This document shows positions 61,461 to 64,000 of a DNA stretch of 64,000 nt, one piece after another; the first letter of the stretch is position 1; each line of letters begins with the position of its first letter. The DNA is from Bacteroidota bacterium (lineage in GTDB: Bacteria > Bacteroidota > Bacteroidia > Chitinophagales > Chitinophagaceae): the NCBI GenBank assembly GCA_023423405.1, contig JAFAFR010000023.1:124001-188000 (forward strand), read 5' to 3'. Below the pieces are notes generated by a model. That model saw only the letters and a program-made list of their open reading frames with translations. It was not told where the DNA came from and searched no databases. Position numbers and translations under genes: made by a program.

Positions 61461-62599
61461 AAAATATTGGATGGATGGTGCTGGCCATCACCACGGTAGG
61501 TGCTGTAACCGCCTTTTCCGGTTGTAGTGCGGCGCCTGATAAAAAAGAGGCGGCGACTGTTGTGGAAAGAGCCGGCGTGCAAAGAGCAAAATTTGAACCC
61601 GATAGCGGGAAAGTGCTGCTTTTTGTGGGGCAGGAACTGGAAGCCATTGGCGGCACGGATCGCTTTCACAACGGCTACTACGATCATTTTCCTGCGCCCG
61701 CGGGCTTCACACAGTACACCAGTTTTCTCACTGTCAAAAACCCGGCCGACCCTTCCAAAGAACTACGTGGATTGGATGGCGTTACGGATTTCGCCGACTG
61801 GGGCGATGGTCCCGAAAACATGTCGCTGCCACTCAGCGATCCCGATTACCGGAATTCCTGCCTGGCCATTGGCCTTGACATCAGCCAGGGCAATGACAGC
61901 GCTACGTCGGTAGGATTGAAAGACAGCCTCATCTACCAACTGGGAAACTGGTTGAAGGGCCTGGGAGAGCGGCCTGTTTTCCTGCGCATCGGTTATGAAT
62001 TCAATGGCCATGAATGGAACCATTATAAAAAAGAGTTCTATGTGCCGGCCTTCCGGCGGATCAGGCAAAAACTCGATTCCATGCAGGTAAAGAATGTGGC
62101 TTATGTATGGCAGTCGAAAGGGGCCGGCACCACGCGGCAGGAACTGGACGATTTTTACCCCGGTGATGCATACGTGGACTGGATGGCCTACTCGTATTTC
62201 ATTCCTGCCGATTCGGTGAACCCCATTCTTGATTTTGCACGGGTGCATGGAAAGCCTGTTTTCATCGCCGAATCGAGCCCTGTTTTCCTCGATAGCCTGG
62301 GTGTTTGCAAGCCGCTTGATCTCAGCAAAGATGCCGATGTGGCGTGGGCCTGGAAAGACTGGTTCGAACCTTATTTCAGAACCGTTCGGAACAATGCTGA
62401 TGTGATCAGGGCTATTCACTACATCAATGCACCCTGGAAACTGCGACCGCTATGGAAGGACAATATTTATTTCAAAAATATCGACGCCCGGATCACGGAA
62501 AATGAAAAGATGAAATCCCTTTGGCTGCAGGAAACCGGCGACGATCGCTATTTGAAGGCTTCAGACAGTCTTTTCCGTTATCTATATGGAAGGCCATAA
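61442..62599 (+). CDS. GH26-like (clan GH-A) glycosidase lipoprotein
   Basis: The ATG at 61442, overlapping the GH43 end by 19 bases, gives 385 residues with a lipobox near FSGCSAAP. The barrel pattern includes VLLFVGQELEAIGG, CLAIGLDISQGND, FLRIGYEFNGHEW (glutamate near residue 186 as acid/base) and HGKPVFIAESSPVFLD (glutamate near 277 as nucleophile). Between them, VAYVWQSKGAGTTRQ is typical of GH26/GH113-like enzymes. The exact family and specificity are uncertain. Surface anchoring suggests that it cuts polymer before import, complementing GH43. Confidence 0.75.
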   Translation: MQTGVLKNIGWMVLAITTVGAVTAFSGCSAAPDKKEAATVVERAGVQRAKFEPDSGKVLLFVGQELEAIGGTDRFHNGYYDHFPAPAGFTQYTSFLTVKNPADPSKELRGLDGVTDFADWGDGPENMSLPLSDPDYRNSCLAIGLDISQGNDSATSVGLKDSLIYQLGNWLKGLGERPVFLRIGYEFNGHEWNHYKKEFYVPAFRRIRQKLDSMQVKNVAYVWQSKGAGTTRQELDDFYPGDAYVDWMAYSYFIPADSVNPILDFARVHGKPVFIAESSPVFLDSLGVCKPLDLSKDADVAWAWKDWFEPYFRTVRNNADVIRAIHYINAPWKLRPLWKDNIYFKNIDARITENEKMKSLWLQETGDDRYLKASDSLFRYLYGRP

Positions 62600-62602
62600 T
62601 GG

Positions 62603-63229
62603 GTGCCGGTTGATAACGCATCTGTAGCTACCTTTGATCCGCTGAAAACAACCAGCGGCATCGAAAAATTGAAGTTATACATCAAAAATATGGTCTGCGA
62701 CCGGTGCATGATGTCCGTACGCAAAGAGCTGGAAGACCTGGGCATAGCCTGCAGTTCGGTTCAACTGGGCGAAGTAGAGCTGCCGGAAGAACCGACGGGT
62801 GAACAACTGGAGCGCCTTGGCGAAAAGCTGAACAGCATTGGATTTGAGCTGCTGGACGATAAGAAGTCGCGCATCGTGGAGAAGATCAAGAATACGATCA
62901 TCGCCCTGGTACACCGTGGTGAGGAAGCGCAGCACCTGAAGCTGTCGGCGCTCCTGGAACAAAAGTTACAACTGGACTATCACTACCTGTCTTCTCTTTT
63001 TTCATCGGTAGAGGGCGTCACTATTGAGAAATACTTTATTGCACAGCGCGTGGAGCGCATCAAGGAACTACTCAGTTACGATGAGCTCAGTTTGGGTGAA
63101 ATCGCCGACCAGGTGGGCTACAGCAGCGTGCAGCATCTTTCCCAGCAATTCAAAAAAGTGACCGGGTTCACGCCATCGGCCTATCGCCAGTTGCCTGGCA
63201 ACCAGCGCAAGCCACTCGACCGGGTCTGA
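62603..63229 (+). CDS. AraC-type regulator with N-terminal HMA-like metal-binding domain
   Basis: This 208-residue protein starts at GTG 62603 or at a TTG near 62669 (just before LYIKNMVC). Residues about 24-85 are an HMA-like ferredoxin fold with the metal motif MVCDRCMM (C32 and C35). The C-terminal part is an AraC-type HTH (LSLGEIADQVGYSSVQHLSQQFKKVTGFTPSAYR). It is followed by a copper P-type ATPase gene on the same strand, so it is probably a copper-sensing activator of that gene. The domain combination is recurrent in Bacteroidota. Confidence 0.85.
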   Translation: MPVDNASVATFDPLKTTSGIEKLKLYIKNMVCDRCMMSVRKELEDLGIACSSVQLGEVELPEEPTGEQLERLGEKLNSIGFELLDDKKSRIVEKIKNTIIALVHRGEEAQHLKLSALLEQKLQLDYHYLSSLFSSVEGVTIEKYFIAQRVERIKELLSYDELSLGEIADQVGYSSVQHLSQQFKKVTGFTPSAYRQLPGNQRKPLDRV

Positions 63230-63312
63230 TCTGAAAATTTTATACATCTCCCTCCGAATCGTATAACAATTGTGCTCAGGGCATAACGGAACTTTGCAGA
63301 AAGAACCTGATA

Positions 63313-64000
63313 ATGCCTGCTACTATTGCTATAAAAGAAAATTTCCCGGTGTTGGAGATGACCTGCGCGGCCTGTGCCGTGAGCGTGGAATCCATGCTCA
63401 AATCGGTTCCGGGAGTAGACGATGCGGGTGTCAATTTCGCCAACCAAACGGCCTGGGTACAATATCATCCCGATAAGGCGCCGCGTACAGCGCTGCAGCA
63501 GGCTGTGCGTTCTATCGGGTACGACCTCATCATTGATCTGGATAACAGTGCAGAGCTGCAGGAAAATGCGCGGCTGAAATCCCTTCAGTCACTGCGGCGA
63601 CGGACCATCTGGGCTTCTGCCCTATCCCTACCCGTTATGATCCTAGCCATGTTCTTCATGGACCTGCCTTATGTGAACTGGATCATGATGCTGCTTTCGG
63701 CGCCCGTGGTTTTTTATTTCGGCGGAGACTTTTTTGTGCATGCCTGGAAGCAGGCGAGGCGGGGAAGGGCAAACATGGATACCCTCGTGGCGCTCAGTAC
63801 CGGCGTGGCTTTCCTGTTCAGCGCCTTCAATACCATTTTTGCGGATTACTGGCACCAGCGGGGCATACATCCGCATGTGTATTTTGAAGCGGCGGCGGTG
63901 ATCGTTGCTTTCATATCACTGGGCAAGCTGCTCGAAGAAAGGGCTACCAGCAATGCTTCTTCTGCGCTTAAAAAATTGATGGGATTGCAACCGCAGTCGG
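63313..64000 (+). CDS. Copper-translocating P-type ATPase, N-terminal part
   Basis: The gene runs off the window end, so only about 229 residues are seen. It starts with an HMA metal-binding domain carrying MTCAAC (C18, C21) and GVDDAGVNFANQTAWVQY. Membrane helices of the P1B ATPase follow (WASALSLPVMILAMFFMDL, WIMMLLSAPVVFYFGGDFF), with NMDTLVALSTGVAFLFS and VIVAFISLGKLLEERAT. It exports Cu+ from the cytoplasm. The HMA-AraC regulator lies 83 bases upstream. A weak -7-like element (GAACTTTG, 63289) precedes it. Confidence 0.93.
   Translation, partial: MPATIAIKENFPVLEMTCAACAVSVESMLKSVPGVDDAGVNFANQTAWVQYHPDKAPRTALQQAVRSIGYDLIIDLDNSAELQENARLKSLQSLRRRTIWASALSLPVMILAMFFMDLPYVNWIMMLLSAPVVFYFGGDFFVHAWKQARRGRANMDTLVALSTGVAFLFSAFNTIFADYWHQRGIHPHVYFEAAAVIVAFISLGKLLEERATSNASSALKKLMGLQPQS

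Noticed and set aside
1..64000. tRNA, rRNA, transposase, integrase or prophage structural genes
   Set aside because: None was seen on either strand by eye. The holin-like gene alone is not enough for a prophage call.

Overview
The window reads as the chromosome of a Bacteroidota bacterium, most likely Chitinophagaceae. Signs of this are two SusC/SusD pairs with adjacent glycosidases, FecR, stand-alone LytTR regulators, DUF6934-like and DUF5675-like genes, and -7 elements of the TAnnTTTG type. No rRNA, tRNA, CRISPR array or transposase was seen.

Layout. 1-2.2 kb: the end of a repeat-containing protein, then a two-gene cassette (DUF6934-like plus a 58-residue protein) present twice in tandem. 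2.2-18.2 kb: a polysaccharide utilisation locus (PUL 1) with a divergent LacI regulator, SusC/SusD, two GH127-type beta-L-arabinofuranosidases and two large secreted glycosidase-like fusions. Two near-identical operators, CCGGRAACGTTACCGG, sit before the first glycosidase and before susC. 18.2-24.2 kb, nearly all on the minus strand: a nucleotidyltransferase/HTH toxin-antitoxin pair, an AraC-FecR-LytTR operon, a holin-like/DUF5675/DUF6266-like cassette and a second LytTR gene, with an unusual density of short phased repeats. 24.2-30.2 kb: an AT-richer accessory stretch with a nuclease, a divergent XRE/SymE pair, a solenoid protein, small membrane proteins and decayed DNA.

30.2-40.8 kb: a HigBA-like pair, an M50-like protease with TPRs and its operon partners, a flavin amine oxidase, an amidohydrolase, an AlkB-like dioxygenase, a methyltransferase, an Xre/RES toxin-antitoxin pair and a seven-repeat lipoprotein. 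40.9-47.7 kb: three co-directional genes, namely an envelope protein, a trypsin-like protease fused to a non-specific nuclease, and a phospholipase C-type phosphoesterase with a long unrecognised N-terminus. The last two have no signal peptide. This is the best candidate for an undescribed system. 47.8-52.7 kb: sucrose-phosphate synthase, an EamA transporter, a DUF1508-like protein, a cysteine-rich protein and a glycerophosphodiesterase.

52.7-62.6 kb: PUL 2, with a Nudix-winged-helix regulator whose Nudix box is degenerate, a 20-bp palindrome, SusC/SusD, a sugar porter, a GH43 enzyme and a GH26-like lipoprotein, probably for arabinose- or xylose-containing glycans. 62.6 kb to the end: an HMA-AraC regulator followed by the start of a copper P-type ATPase. 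The two PULs together point to plant cell-wall arabinose polymers. The many toxin-antitoxin and effector genes between them look like accessory conflict DNA.
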